From Pohlia nutans (Eukaryota; Streptophyta; Bryopsida; Bryales; Mniaceae), in NCBI GenBank assembly GCA_022496805.1, contig CM040101.1:8062501-8126500 (forward strand): a stretch of 64,000 nucleotides of DNA, given 5' to 3'. The translations under genes were made by a program, and so were the position numbers. The first letter of the stretch is position 1; each line of letters opens with the position of its first letter. The notes under the pieces were generated by a model. It had not been told where the DNA came from. It saw only the letters and a list, made by a program, of their open reading frames with translations, and searched no databases. Below, piece after piece: positions 38,817-49,795 of the stretch.

Positions 38817-40280
38817 TTAGACATTCGATGAAGACGCCTGCTGGATTATCGCAGGCACGGGATTCAGCGACAAATTCATGGTCGTCACAAACATCCCATA
38901 ACCAGCGTCACAATCAACTACAGTTGAAATCGTGTTAATACCATCAGCGAGGCTAGTGATCATCCTGTTCTCCGTCCACTCACACCACATGGAAAACACC
39001 AAATCATATGCCACGGCAACGCCGTTGGTGCATGAGAACACGATGTAATCCCCGCACCCCACCACCATCACAAGATGCTCAGTGCTCTCACTCAACTCAT
39101 AGACCTCTTCAAAGAAAGCATTAAAGTCATGGCTGAGATTCAAGGTCGCGACCAAAGTGCACTTGCTCGACGCTACATCAATCTCCACGAGCATCACCCC
39201 GTGCTGTATGTGTTCCACCCCGTCCACTCCGTGCAGAATCCCGAACGCAAAGAAGAACAGACGCCCCTGTGCGGTAGCTAGCCGGACACCCGAGACGTCG
39301 CGGGGAAGCAGCACGCCCGTGTCGCTCCATTCGTCACGCTCGGTGTCGAACGCCAGCAGTTTGGGTCGATCCATGTCGCTCTCCATGTCCCAGAAGACCG
39401 TGAACAAAGTTGAGTCCAGGTGCAGGATGTACTCCGGATCGTGATCTTCAGGCGGCTGTGGAATCTCGCGCCACTCGCCCACGTTGGAGTGGAACCGGAA
39501 CGCGCGTTTCCTTTCCGGATCTTCCTCGTCGAGTCCCAGCACATAGTAAAGCGCGAACGCTGAGTAATCTTCTGCGATCACCAACGACACTACCCAGGTG
39601 CAATCAATCCCAGACATATCGAAACTGCCGAATTTAGTGTTGATGGAGAGTCCCGGGGGAAGTGGTGGAATCTCGACAACGGAACGTGTGATCGGGTTGG
39701 CGATTTGGACAGCTTTTCTCGGATTCGGGCTCGCCGAGTTCCACATGACGACGACGAACCCTTTGTCTGCAGCCAGCGTTACGCAATGATCGTGCACGTC
39801 GAACGTGTCACGTACACCTTCATATAGAAACTCCATGCTGAGCTTGAAGCTCTTCTGTGTACTGGGGTCGTAGATCTGCCATCGCCGTTGTGATACTGCA
39901 GTGGTTTCCTGGGCGAGTTCGACGTACAAGGAGTCCATGGTTCTGAAAGTGAATGTGGCTTCTTGAGGTCGTGATTGTGATGCAAAGCTGAGTTGCTTCG
40001 GGATGTTGTTCCAGTCACGGGAGACGGTGCGGATGCGACAAAGTTCAGGAATGGGAATGAAGCGGAGGACGGATTGGTGGAGCTCTGGCGGAAAGGCTTT
40101 CCACCAAGAGTCCATGATCACTTGTTCCTCATGCTCCTCTTGCTCCTCGTGCTCCTCGTGTTGTCCTTTCGTCTCTTTCATTTCTGACGATCCTTCCTTT
40201 GCTTGTGCTTTCTCCATCTCTTCCCACGCTGAGGATTCCATCTCCTGCCTCTTTGATTGCTTCTCCTCTTCTGGCTTCAT
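38817..40280 (-). CDS. F-box protein with probable C-terminal beta-propeller, single exon
   Basis: An uninterrupted frame encodes about 487 residues. The ATG at 40278-40280 is the first in-frame ATG after an upstream stop; a GTG 27 bp further out is not a likely plant start. The N-terminal ~55 residues are highly charged and rich in Glu/Lys/His, ending in an EEHEEQEEHEEQ tract that is also a trinucleotide-rich DNA stretch. The F-box follows: WKAFPPELHQSVLRFIPIPE then LCRIRTVSRDWNNI, the usual Skp1-binding helices. The rest has repeated aromatic/Gly blocks (GRLFFFAFGI, DYIVFSCTNGVAVAYD) like plant F-box/kelch-associated domains. Such proteins select substrates for SCF ubiquitin ligases; the substrate is unknown. 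The gene is much richer in G+C than its surroundings. Confidence 0.88.
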   Translation of the reverse strand: MKPEEEKQSKRQEMESSAWEEMEKAQAKEGSSEMKETKGQHEEHEEQEEHEEQVIMDSWWKAFPPELHQSVLRFIPIPELCRIRTVSRDWNNIPKQLSFASQSRPQEATFTFRTMDSLYVELAQETTAVSQRRWQIYDPSTQKSFKLSMEFLYEGVRDTFDVHDHCVTLAADKGFVVVMWNSASPNPRKAVQIANPITRSVVEIPPLPPGLSINTKFGSFDMSGIDCTWVVSLVIAEDYSAFALYYVLGLDEEDPERKRAFRFHSNVGEWREIPQPPEDHDPEYILHLDSTLFTVFWDMESDMDRPKLLAFDTERDEWSDTGVLLPRDVSGVRLATAQGRLFFFAFGILHGVDGVEHIQHGVMLVEIDVASSKCTLVATLNLSHDFNAFFEEVYELSESTEHLVMVVGCGDYIVFSCTNGVAVAYDLVFSMWCEWTENRMITSLADGINTISTVVDCDAGYGMFVTTMNLSLNPVPAIIQQASSSNV

Positions 40281-40429
40281 CTCAACTTGGTTATTGGCAA
40301 GAGTCACTTCAGCTCTCTAAAGTATCAAAAAAATTGTATTAGATACTCATAAAGCGTAAGCCAGGAAAGCACAACAATTAAAAAAAAAACTCCGTGAGTC
40401 AATCATACATCATGGAATGAGTTAAAAAA

Positions 40430-40890
40430 ATCCATAATAGTCTTGCAATACGGTTTGAAGCATTGGGTAGCAACATAATTTTGACTATAAGAATCATAGA
40501 TTATGGATTGGTTAGCAAAAAGTTTCCATAAGAATCTACTAGTAGAATGGGTGGTCTTTGAGCCCCAAGGTATAGTCAAAGTTAGAGCATGGTGCCCAAC
40601 AGCTATTTTGGGCACTGTGCTAGTGTGAATATGAGCCCTTGGTACCATACTCTTACACTATTCTTTGGTGACTGCCCAAAGACCATTTATTCTACTAGCG
40701 ATTATACATTATAGATTGGGTAACAAAAAATCCATAAGATATGTACATTACTGATTATATATCAAAACAAATCTATAACAATTATACATTGTGGACCATG
40801 TAACAAAAATCCATATGAATCACATATTATGAATTGGTTAACCAAAAATCTATGAACATTATACATTAGGATTGAGTAATATGAAATTAA
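40430..40890. repeat. ~60-bp degenerate tandem repeat upstream of the F-box gene
   Basis: Units carry 'gattatacattatggattgg', 'gta(a/g)caaaaa' and 'tccataagaat' words at about 60-bp spacing, interrupted by a small inverted-repeat element. Confidence 0.65.
40539..40698. mobile_element. 160-bp MITE inserted in the 60-bp repeat
   Basis: The left end CTAGTAGAATGGGTGGTCTT and the inverse of the right end CTAGTAGAATAAATGGTCTT match for ~24 bases with few changes. The tandem repeat resumes directly after it. Superfamily not assigned; CTAGTAGAA resembles the inner part of CACTA ends. Confidence 0.6.
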
Positions 40891-41936
40891 TGTTTGTTTA
40901 GAAGGAAAAACTGGAGTGTCGAGGGATGTTATGTCACTCAAATCTCTTTGTTACTATTCTTTCTAAAACGATATAAAGCATTTCTCATACTTATATTGTA
41001 AATAGTACATTCTTCATTCATAAAGACTTGGGAGCCTCATTGAGGTGGTAAGATTAAAGAGTTTTCAACTTCGAAGAGTTTATTTTTATAATTTCAAGTT
41101 GTAATTTTGTGGTAAGAGAATTTTGCTTGGTGAATTATAAAAAGGTTAACTTGTTGGAAAATGGGAGACATTAGACTCAAACAAAGGGACATTGATCATG
41201 TAATTGTTTGTGATTCAATGAAAGGACTTGAAATTATTTATGATCTAATTTTCTCATGGTCTTAATATCTAATGGCCATTCAAAGTTAAAACTTTCCATT
41301 TAAGATTATTCTTTCAAACACAACGTCAAAGGTTGAAACTTGTTTAAAGATGACTCATCTCATTAAGGGTCTAAAAAGACACCATAAATCTAATGACATC
41401 AATAATCATGAGATGTAACTGTGTTTTTAAAATAAAAGGGTTCCGAAAAGACACTCAAATACTAAAAAAGGAAATAATTATGACATATAATCATGTTCAC
41501 ATTTTTTAATATCAAGTTGATACTTCTATACAAATGGAATGCATTGAGCTTACTTACAAATGCAAAAAACTATAATTGTTCCGTTTTGTTCAATAATTCC
41601 AAATAGCAAAGTAGGAACGCCATATATGTCATCATATTCTAAAAGCAAACCACTTACATTATAAGTCCAAAAAAGAGTTGATGTAGTGATGTAGAATATA
41701 TAACAATGCAAAATCTTTGAAACTCTCCTTTCGTGCCCTGTACGTTTCGTGCTCCTCAATCTTGCCAATGCTTCCCAAAGATAAACCTGAAAGACTTCAT
41801 ACTTATTCGTTAGAATACTAACCCAACTTGTAAGTGCATTTTGCAATCTTAACAAGGTACTCTAAGCATAAAAAAATAGCACAACATAATCTCACAAGAA
41901 CTGCAAAAGTTATGCATCCAAAATGCAAACACAAGT
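40891..41936. other. AT-rich intergenic DNA
   Basis: No gene is supported; a 101-codon minus-strand frame at 41550-41855 has no recognisable domain. Confidence 0.5.
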
Positions 41937-42289
41937 AACTAAAATTGCATAAGTTTTAAAAACGTGAAATTACCCTGACAACAAGTCAACAACATACTCT
42001 TTTGAAAAGTAAGAAAGGCTTTTCGTGGCAACTACTACGAACTACTACACAGATCAAAACTAGATGTTTAAAGATTTCCATAAGATCTATTTTATATTAA
42101 TAAAGGTTAACCAAAATGGAATTGCCTCAAGTTTTAACAAGCTGTTGTGAAAAGTAGGAAAACTTCTTGTACACTACTACACACACCAATGTTAGATGTT
42201 CAAAACTAGATGTTTAAAGATGTTTAAAAGATCTATTTCATACTAAGATAGGCTAACCAAAGGCACCTTATGTTCCAAATTAGTTTCAC

Positions 42290-43330
42290 AAATTGCTTGT
42301 TTGATGTTTTGTACCCTAACCGTAAACGACAAACCAATGTTTGACAACAATAAGCTACTAGTATGCAGAACAAGGAAGAGTAAGGCAAGCTTTCTACGCC
42401 TGCGATAGGCTACTATTCACAAAAGAACCACAAAAATCGTACACCTAAAAAAACAAAAACAAAAGTTGTTTAGTTGCTACTTTGTATCCTAATAGTGAAA
42501 CACAAAGCAATGCTTGAAAATTATAAGCTATTCTACAAAGTTGGGCAAGCTTTGCACTCCTGCGATAGAGTACAATTTACAACAAAACTACAAGACCCAA
42601 CATCTACAAAGAGAAAATGAGAGATGTTTGTATGTTGCTTTATGTTCCACTGTGAAACGAAAAAGCACTGTTTGACAATAATAAACAATTTTTAAAGTAC
42701 ATTAAGCTTGATGTGCCTGCAATAAACTACTATTCACAACAAAACTACAAAACCCTATAGCCACTAAGAGAACCAAAGATGTTTGTTTGTCGCTTTGTAT
42801 TCAACAGTTAACAACAAACCAATGCTTGAAAATAATAAGCTATTCTGTACAGTTGGGCAAGATTACCTGGAAAAGATTTGCACGCTTGCGATAGAGTACT
42901 ATTCACAACAAAACCACAAAACCCTACACCTACAAAGAGAAAACCAAAGATGTTTGTATTCCAAAAGTGAGCGAAAACCAATGCTTGAGAAGAATAAACT
43001 ATTCTGCAAAGTAGGACAAGCTTCGCATGCCTGTGATAGACTACTATTCACAATAAATCACAGAAACACCACACCTACAAAGAGAAACTAGAAATGTTTG
43101 TTTGATGCTTTGTATCCCAACAGTTAACAAGAAACCAATGTTTGACAACGATAACCTATTTTGCAAAGTAGGGCAAGAGTTGGGCAAGAGTAGTGCATGC
43201 TCCGCATGCTTGCGAAAGATGACTATTCACAACAAAACGACCAAACCCCAGACTCACAAAAAGAACCTAGAGATGTTTGGTGGACGGTGCACAAGAGCTT
43301 CACAAACTTCCACTACACGCCTTAACCGCA
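42290..43330. repeat. ~160-bp satellite-like tandem array, second block
   Basis: Same units as the 18820-21340 array (for example 'ctattcacaacaaaaccac', 'acctacaaagagaaa', 'gatgtttgtttg', 'gctttgta'), about six copies. Individual units align one-to-one with those at 20290-21330, showing that the array was duplicated as a block. Confidence 0.85.
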
Positions 43331-43639
43331 CATAAAAATCTTAAATATTTCAAATCTAATTCGAATTAGCTTGGCTGGAAAGTGGATTTTAGTAATGATT
43401 ATGGATAAGATATAAATTGATGATTCATCTAAAGTATTACGGGCCCCATTATAGTCTTGATAGTAGGACTTGAATCTATCACTGGTTTAGTTGACATCAA
43501 ATACAGGGGGTTACTCATAATTATGGGTGTTTCAATTTCACGTGTGATCAATGGGTATTATTTCAATGGGTATTTTAATGTAGAGGAGAAATTAAATGAA
43601 CCATTCCATTACCTGATTTTTTAATAATTAGCCATACCA

Positions 43640-45557
43640 TACAATGACTTGGAATTGATTGATGACTACAATTCTTTATACTAAAACTAGGTGTGAAGAA
43701 TGAATCTAGAAAAAGAGTCCAATATTAAAACTCAACACCATATAACACACAATTCTATGAGGATTAAACGCCAAGTACAAAATTCAACAAAAGAAAAACA
43801 CAAATACAACAAGTTGATAGTAGAATGAAATGTCAAGTAATAAATAGTGGTATGTAAAGAAAGTCAGCTGATATGTACTCAAAGTTGGAACATTGGCAAA
43901 CTAAACGGTTTATAATGAAACAACTGGTGACCATTTGAATTCAATGATGGGGTTTTATTCAACACAAAGACAAGTTCAAGAAGGGTTCACAATCAATTCC
44001 AAGTCCTCCATCCAGATTTGGTTTGCTAAGCATACTGTACCTTTATCATAACATTAAGTAGCCTTTGTGACTGCTGGCTTCCTCCAACAGAATGATGGGG
44101 AATATCCCACATCATTTCATCCCCCAATGAAATGATGTGGGATATTCCACATCACATCAGTAGCTATGGGGATAGGTGGAATTAAGCAAGAGCAATCAAC
44201 CATAGTGAATAGTAATAAAAAGCACTCACTCAATCACAATTCAACAATGTTTTGTAATTTTTTATTTGATTCAATAGTCCATTCAATTACAAATCATAGG
44301 TCACTCCATATATAAAGGCGGATGAAACTAAAAGGCACCGTCTTGGTAGGCTACTGAATGTTATGATAGTAGCTTTGTCTTTCCTCGGACAAATAATTCA
44401 TTCTTTTTAAAAGTAAATTTCGATTTCCCGAACATTCTTTGAAATCCGTTTTTTTCTTTAAAAGTTTCAAATTTGAAAAATAATTTCCCAAAATTTTCTA
44501 TTTTCTATTTTTGGAATCATTTAAAATCAAAGCTGCTATAAAGGTACGATATACAAATGGTAGTCACAACAAAAACCAAGGATCTTAGTTGGACAAAGTT
44601 TATGTATACATTGTATTCACAAATACAAAAATTATTTAGGAAATACAAACAAAAAATAGAGTTTAAGGTAAATCACACAAAATCATTGTTTTCATGCTAC
44701 ATAAAGAAACGGAAAGTTTGCGTCTCGACCTCACAGCCTTAAAAACTCACGGATTCAATACACTTGAATGACGCCTCACTCCCCTCTCATCCAAAGACCT
44801 CACAACTTCACTTGCATCTTAACGGTGTGGCCCAAATAAGCCCGCCATGCCTTGCCCTCTTCGACGGTCGTCTTGACATAGATGCCATCTTTGTTGGGTT
44901 TGCCTACTTCGCCACCTTCAAAGTTAGCCACCTTCCAAGTTAGCCACCTTATAGGTCTGCCATCAGGCCCATCACCAACATTGGCATGCAAGAATATCTA
45001 ACATACTCACAATGACAATTGGAGTGTTTCTTCCCTTCAGCTTTGTCCTTGTCAATGAACTTGGGTGCTACAGATTGTCTTCTAAAGTCCATATCTTAAT
45101 ATGATTTGCCATTGCTTCAAAAATTCATAGTGGAAAGGATGCAAATCTAAAACGGCTAGAACTCACATCTGACCCTTTGCGGCGCGAACACTCTTCAGAA
45201 AGCCATGCAGCACTCATTGTCGACACGAAGTAAGGGAGCCCCAAACACTAGACCTCATGGGAGACAAGACTTCCTAGATGTCATCCACTTCTATTCGCCA
45301 ACAAAAACTTTTCATCCAACCATACTCACTATATTCCAATTTCCAGCGTAGGATCTTTATTTTTTACGATATATTAGATCTAAAAACAGAACTAATCGAC
45401 CATATAATCCATGACCATACATTTGTTATAATCCTCAATTCCCTATTTTCTAAACTATATTTTACTTCCAAAAAAATTCAAACTTTTAGGTGCCAAGTAT
45501 AAAAACTACCATATCTTTGGCCACATGTTACTAAATATTTGTTTCTAATTCACTCCG
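43640..45557. other. Intergenic DNA with a possible old coding remnant
   Basis: Bases 44760-45260 are less AT-rich than their surroundings. The minus strand at 44800-44991 reads 63 codons (containing GRPIRWLTWKVANFEGGEVG) without a domain I recognise, and the similarity of its surroundings to coding DNA breaks off in stops. A short inverted repeat with 'ccacatcatttcat' and 'atgaaatgatgtgg' lies near 44105-44140. Confidence 0.35.
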
Positions 45558-46054
45558 CCAGGACATCAAAGCATGCTTATTGTAGTGTCATGTGCAAAAC
45601 ATTTGTGATGTTCCATCGACAAGTGAATTTGCTTATTGGTATATGTTGTATTTTAACCCGACTAATATATTCTTTAGTTTCTTCTTAAAATAGTTCTAAT
45701 TTGCAACCCAATGGTGGTGCATTGGTTATGTGAGTTCAATACTCAATATTAAAATCATACTCCATTATTAATGCCTAATTTACATACAAGACCAATATAT
45801 GTTGAAGAACTAAATAAAATAATAAGATTTATCTACAATAATTCGAATACATTAGGATGAAGTTTGGATGAAATGTAGATGATAATTATTCTATATATAG
45901 AGAAAGTGTGAAAATAGTGTAGATTTCATTAATGTAAACTTTTGAATTAGTGTTTCAAAAGATTTACTATCATCTTTACCCAAAACAACACACGTTAAAG
46001 TCAAGAAGTGTTAGTGCCACAAAAACAAGTTTGAAAATCAAAGTGTGATAGAGA

Positions 46055-47072
46055 CCCGGGGGTGCACTCTACGTTATGTTTAAGAATCATGTGTGTTTAT
46101 AACCCCTTCTAAAAACCCCATGTATATGAGGGATTGTATGTCTAAAAACCTTTATATACACATCTATTTCGTCCTAAATATATGTTTAATGTAAATATAC
46201 ATTAATATTTTCAGCTCTAAATATGTTTATTGTATGTATACGTCATGCAAAAATGTTCAAATTAACCCCTAACTGCCTGAGCAACCAAATATGGTCGCCC
46301 GAAAATTTCAGCTCAAATCTGTGAGGGCAGTTTAATTCTCCTGACCGGTTTAAATTTTTTTACGGGTAGTACTACGAGTTAAATTTTAGATTTTTTAATT
46401 TTCAACCAAAAAAGGTAAATTTTTTATTTTAGGGAGAGACTCAAATGCACTTATGTCTCAACCCCTAACTACCTAACCGACCATATTTGGTCCATCAAAA
46501 TATCAAGATTACCAAAATTTCAGCCAACTTTAAATGTCCATATCTTATGCAAAAATAACAATTTTTGAGCGTGATTTTTTTTCCCTTGTAGATATTCAAA
46601 TTGATCAACCTTCGAAAATAAAAGACCTAAAAAAAATATTTATTGATATTCTCTAAAGCCCTCAAAGTGATAGTATCTCAAACTATCACAAATTTGAAAA
46701 TTTGCTCAGAATGAAATCTTTAGGTTTTTATCAAATGAGATTAGCTCTAACATGAACAAGGTAACCACCATGTAAAACCAATGTTTTTGACCTATCATAC
46801 TTGATTCCAAGTCAAAATGACTAAACGTGCATTTTTTATGAATTTTCAAAGATAATTCTTATAAATTGATTATTAAATAATTCATAGCATTTTTCCAATA
46901 TTAAATTGTATGGATGTTGTCTTATTGTTGTGCTCTACATATATTTAAGGTTTGTAAGTCATAAAAGTTGAGTACGATGGGCATTATAACACGTCTAGTT
47001 TCTTATGAAAACCCTTGGGCATTTAGGGATTAAGACTCCATGTACTAGTATACTTGTACAGTGCACCCCGGG
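46055..47072. mobile_element. Non-autonomous DNA transposon with 8-bp target duplication (hAT-like), 1.0 kb
   Basis: The inverted ends are CCCGGGGGTGCACT and the inverse of CCCGGGGTGCAC. Both sides carry the 8-bp direct repeat GATAGAGA (46047-46054 and 47073-47080). The paralogous site in copy 1 (~25440) passes directly from 'aaaatcaaag' through a 'tcatata' word to 'attgaagac', giving the uninterrupted site. An 8-bp duplication is typical of hAT, although the ends are not the classic CAGGG. Without the nested TTAA element it would be ~246 bp. Confidence 0.82.
46262..47033. mobile_element. TTAA-flanked (piggyBac-like) element nested in the hAT-like element, 772 bp
   Basis: Ends are TTAACCCCTAACTGCC and the inverse of TTAATCCCTAAATGCCC. 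A second left-end-like sequence, CAACCCCTAACTACC, occurs inside at ~46459, and both left ends are followed by similar 'ccatattttggtc'-type words. This suggests a tandem or internally duplicated left terminus. Confidence 0.78.
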
Positions 47073-47639
47073 GATAGAGATTGAAGACTATTTTATATAA
47101 AGAAGGGATTGATATGATGAAATAGAAATAAGAATATGTACACATGATTTTTCTAAATTAAGCAAAGTAATTAACTTTTTGGCCAAAATAATTTGAACAA
47201 CACTAAAACTAAATATCTAAAATATTAATGGATTCTTGTTATATGTATACTTATTGTTTAATATGATTTATGGTCTTAAGATGTGGATCTTGAATCACTA
47301 TTTCTAAAACAATTTTGACTAAATAAGACCTTATGATTTTGGGTTCCACCACCTCTAAAAGTAGAGATCAATCTCAAAAATTATCATGATAGATAAGTAT
47401 TCAATATTCCAATGCAAAATTTTAATGTCGAGGTTTGCGAGAAAGAGACTAAAATAAGGTAACGACATATGTTGTGTTATCATGGTATACCTCACAATCT
47501 TCACATAGGGCCATACGAATGTCTTCACTTAGAAATATTGCACAATATTAATACTTTTGATTAAATACATCTTTTGTAATAGTATTTTTAAAATTTAAGA
47601 ACTCATATCTATAAATTTATTGACAAATGTTTTTAAATT

Positions 47640-47706
47640 AATTATATATATACATACATATATATATATACACACACACACATACATACATACATACATA
47701 CATACA

Positions 47707-47742
<36 letters not shown>

Positions 47743-47745
47743 TGG
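47640..47745. repeat. (ACAT)n/(AT)n/(AC)n compound microsatellite
   Basis: A run of alternating at and ac dinucleotides is followed by about twenty acat tetranucleotides and a terminal (at)n. Replication-slippage type. Confidence 0.95.
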
Positions 47746-49593
47746 ATAATTAAATTTATGGATAAATGTTCTTGATTGATAGAGTTGTCAAAGTTTAAAA
47801 AAAAGAAACTTAAATTCTAACTTTATTATCTACATTCTACAAATTATTACAACACTATATTATATTATATGGGGATAAGCACAATAACATGAACACAAAA
47901 GTGCAATTTTCCATTGAAAAGAATGCGTTTTCAAGTGAGTTCATTTTCACTTATGATTCATTTAGCTTATAGTATCCTTAGACTTTAAAAACTCACCTTT
48001 TTAGCTTGTATGGGAGATGTAAATTAACCTCTTCAAATCCTAAAAAATGAACTCAAAATTATTTTACCTTTTAAAGTAGTAATCCTAGTGAAAATGTCAA
48101 AATTCAAACTATCAAAAATCTTAATTTATTTATGTGATGTACTTAAGAATCTAAATTCATGGAAACTTCAAAACATAAATTTTTAAAATCATCAAATAAA
48201 CGTGCCTGAATGTGAGTTTACAAAATTGGGGTTTTAAACTTTTCAAATTGTACTTTTTAAAATTGCGTAACAAAAACTTGATGGGAGTCATTGCGTTGTA
48301 CTAACCTTCATCATCACAGAGGACAATGAATACTAACCAAACCATTCTCATGTAAATTTTCTCCCTTTTTAGTCAAAATACAGGATATTTGCGGATTCCT
48401 ATGAATCACTTTGATGCCATGAAAACCCTAAAGGTTGCATGCAAGGTTGTCATGTCCGACAACCCAACAAAACGTTGAATACAACGTCGAAGACAAACAA
48501 TAGATCCCCCTCTCTCTCCCCTCCCCCCCCCCAGGTCTAGGAATTTATCATATTCTTACAATATACCTAAAATATTCCTGAATATTCCTAAATATTTGAG
48601 AATATTTCTTCCAAGTTGTTCAACGTATTAAACGCCCGTCAAATAACTCAACAATGTAGAACAAGACAACTCGACAAACATTGCCAAAATGTGTTGAAGA
48701 AGACAACCCTGGTTGTATGGTTCTTGGACTAAAAACACATTCCTATAATATCTAAATGCATGCTAGGAAATGAGTATATTAAAAATTAAAAATTAAAAAT
48801 AATCGAAGAACACTTTGCTATTTGGTGTTTTGTAGGCATAAGTCATTTTCTAATTTGGGCATCCCACTTTTGTGGTACACACTTTATTGCTCTTGCACAG
48901 TTGCCCTCATACTAGTGCAATAGAAAATCTATGATAAAATATAATAGATATATACTGGTTACAAATGTAATTTAAGGAATTTTGTTGGCTTCAAACCATA
49001 CGCAAGAAAGCATTGCATTAACAAAAGCTACTAACATGGACACTAAAGTAGCGGGTTCAAAATCCGAACAGAACTAGTTACCGCCCCCTACAAACTTGCC
49101 TCGGATCCCAGAAACCGTGCATCCAGGCCTGCAGATTCGTTAGAAATCTAGAATCGGGATGGCGCGGTCAGAATTAGCTGGTATAGGCGTGCAGTTAATG
49201 GACCTATACCTTGTTGTTTACGGTTGTAGGATGTGCAACTCATGGGCATGACGGCAGGCAAGAATTAGAGATGGTTTGGAAGGTTAATGTGGGCAGTTAA
49301 TCTTAATTTTGAGCATAATTTTGTAAGTTTAGCGGCCTTGTGCGAAGGCTTGAGGGTGGCGGCCTGTTTTAATTCCACAATCCATGTCGATGATTTTGAA
49401 TTCAGTATTGCACATTACAAGAGGCCGCAGGTCATGGCGATGCACATCACAAAGTGTGGAATTCGGTGAGTGTGGGAGGCGCTGTGATGTAGAGGAATTC
49501 ACGTGAAAGTAAATCAACATGCACTTGCGGGGGAGGCGCTCTGCTGCGCAAGAATTGAGTTATTATTTTGTGAAGGGGCGGTCATGGTGTTGC
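47746..49593. other. Intergenic DNA with C-rich tract
   Basis: No gene is supported. A pyrimidine/C-rich run lies at ~48505-48533. From about 49050 the G+C content rises towards the transposase pseudogene. A tRNA B-box-like word near 49049 lacks a partner. Confidence 0.5.
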
Positions 49594-49614
49594 GGGGGGG
49601 GGGGGGGGGGGGGG
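49594..49614. repeat. 21-base guanine run
   Basis: An uninterrupted G homopolymer. Such tracts are unstable and can form G-quadruplexes; the assembled length may be inaccurate. Confidence 0.9.
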
Positions 49615-49795
49615 CGATTGGGAGGTCCGGCGCCACGTCCAGCTGATCAAGCGGAGTGCGACTTTGACGACTTCGTCTTGTCCACTCCACGGCGGAGGCT
49701 TACTCGACGGCGCAGGGTATTGCTGCCACGGCTCCAAAGCAGCAGGGTGGATTCAAGCCTAGACGCTGCCGCGGGACTGTAGTCAGTAGAAGTCC

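Larger units (their letters stand above)
41937..47390. repeat. Segmental duplication, copy 2
   Basis: Direct-orientation partner of 19937-25750. It lacks the CACTA insertion found in copy 1 and instead carries a different 1-kb insertion at 46055-47072. The breakpoint at 41937 is abrupt ('actaaaattgcataag' begins the match). The helicase, Tc1 and F-box loci lie between the two copies. Confidence 0.8.

Noticed and set aside
44800..44991. 63-codon minus-strand frame with coding-like composition
   Set aside because: No recognised domain and stops on either side; kept only as a possible remnant.
49020..49075. tRNA-like B box 'gggttcaaaatccg'
   Set aside because: No A box at the right distance and no cloverleaf; too weak to call.
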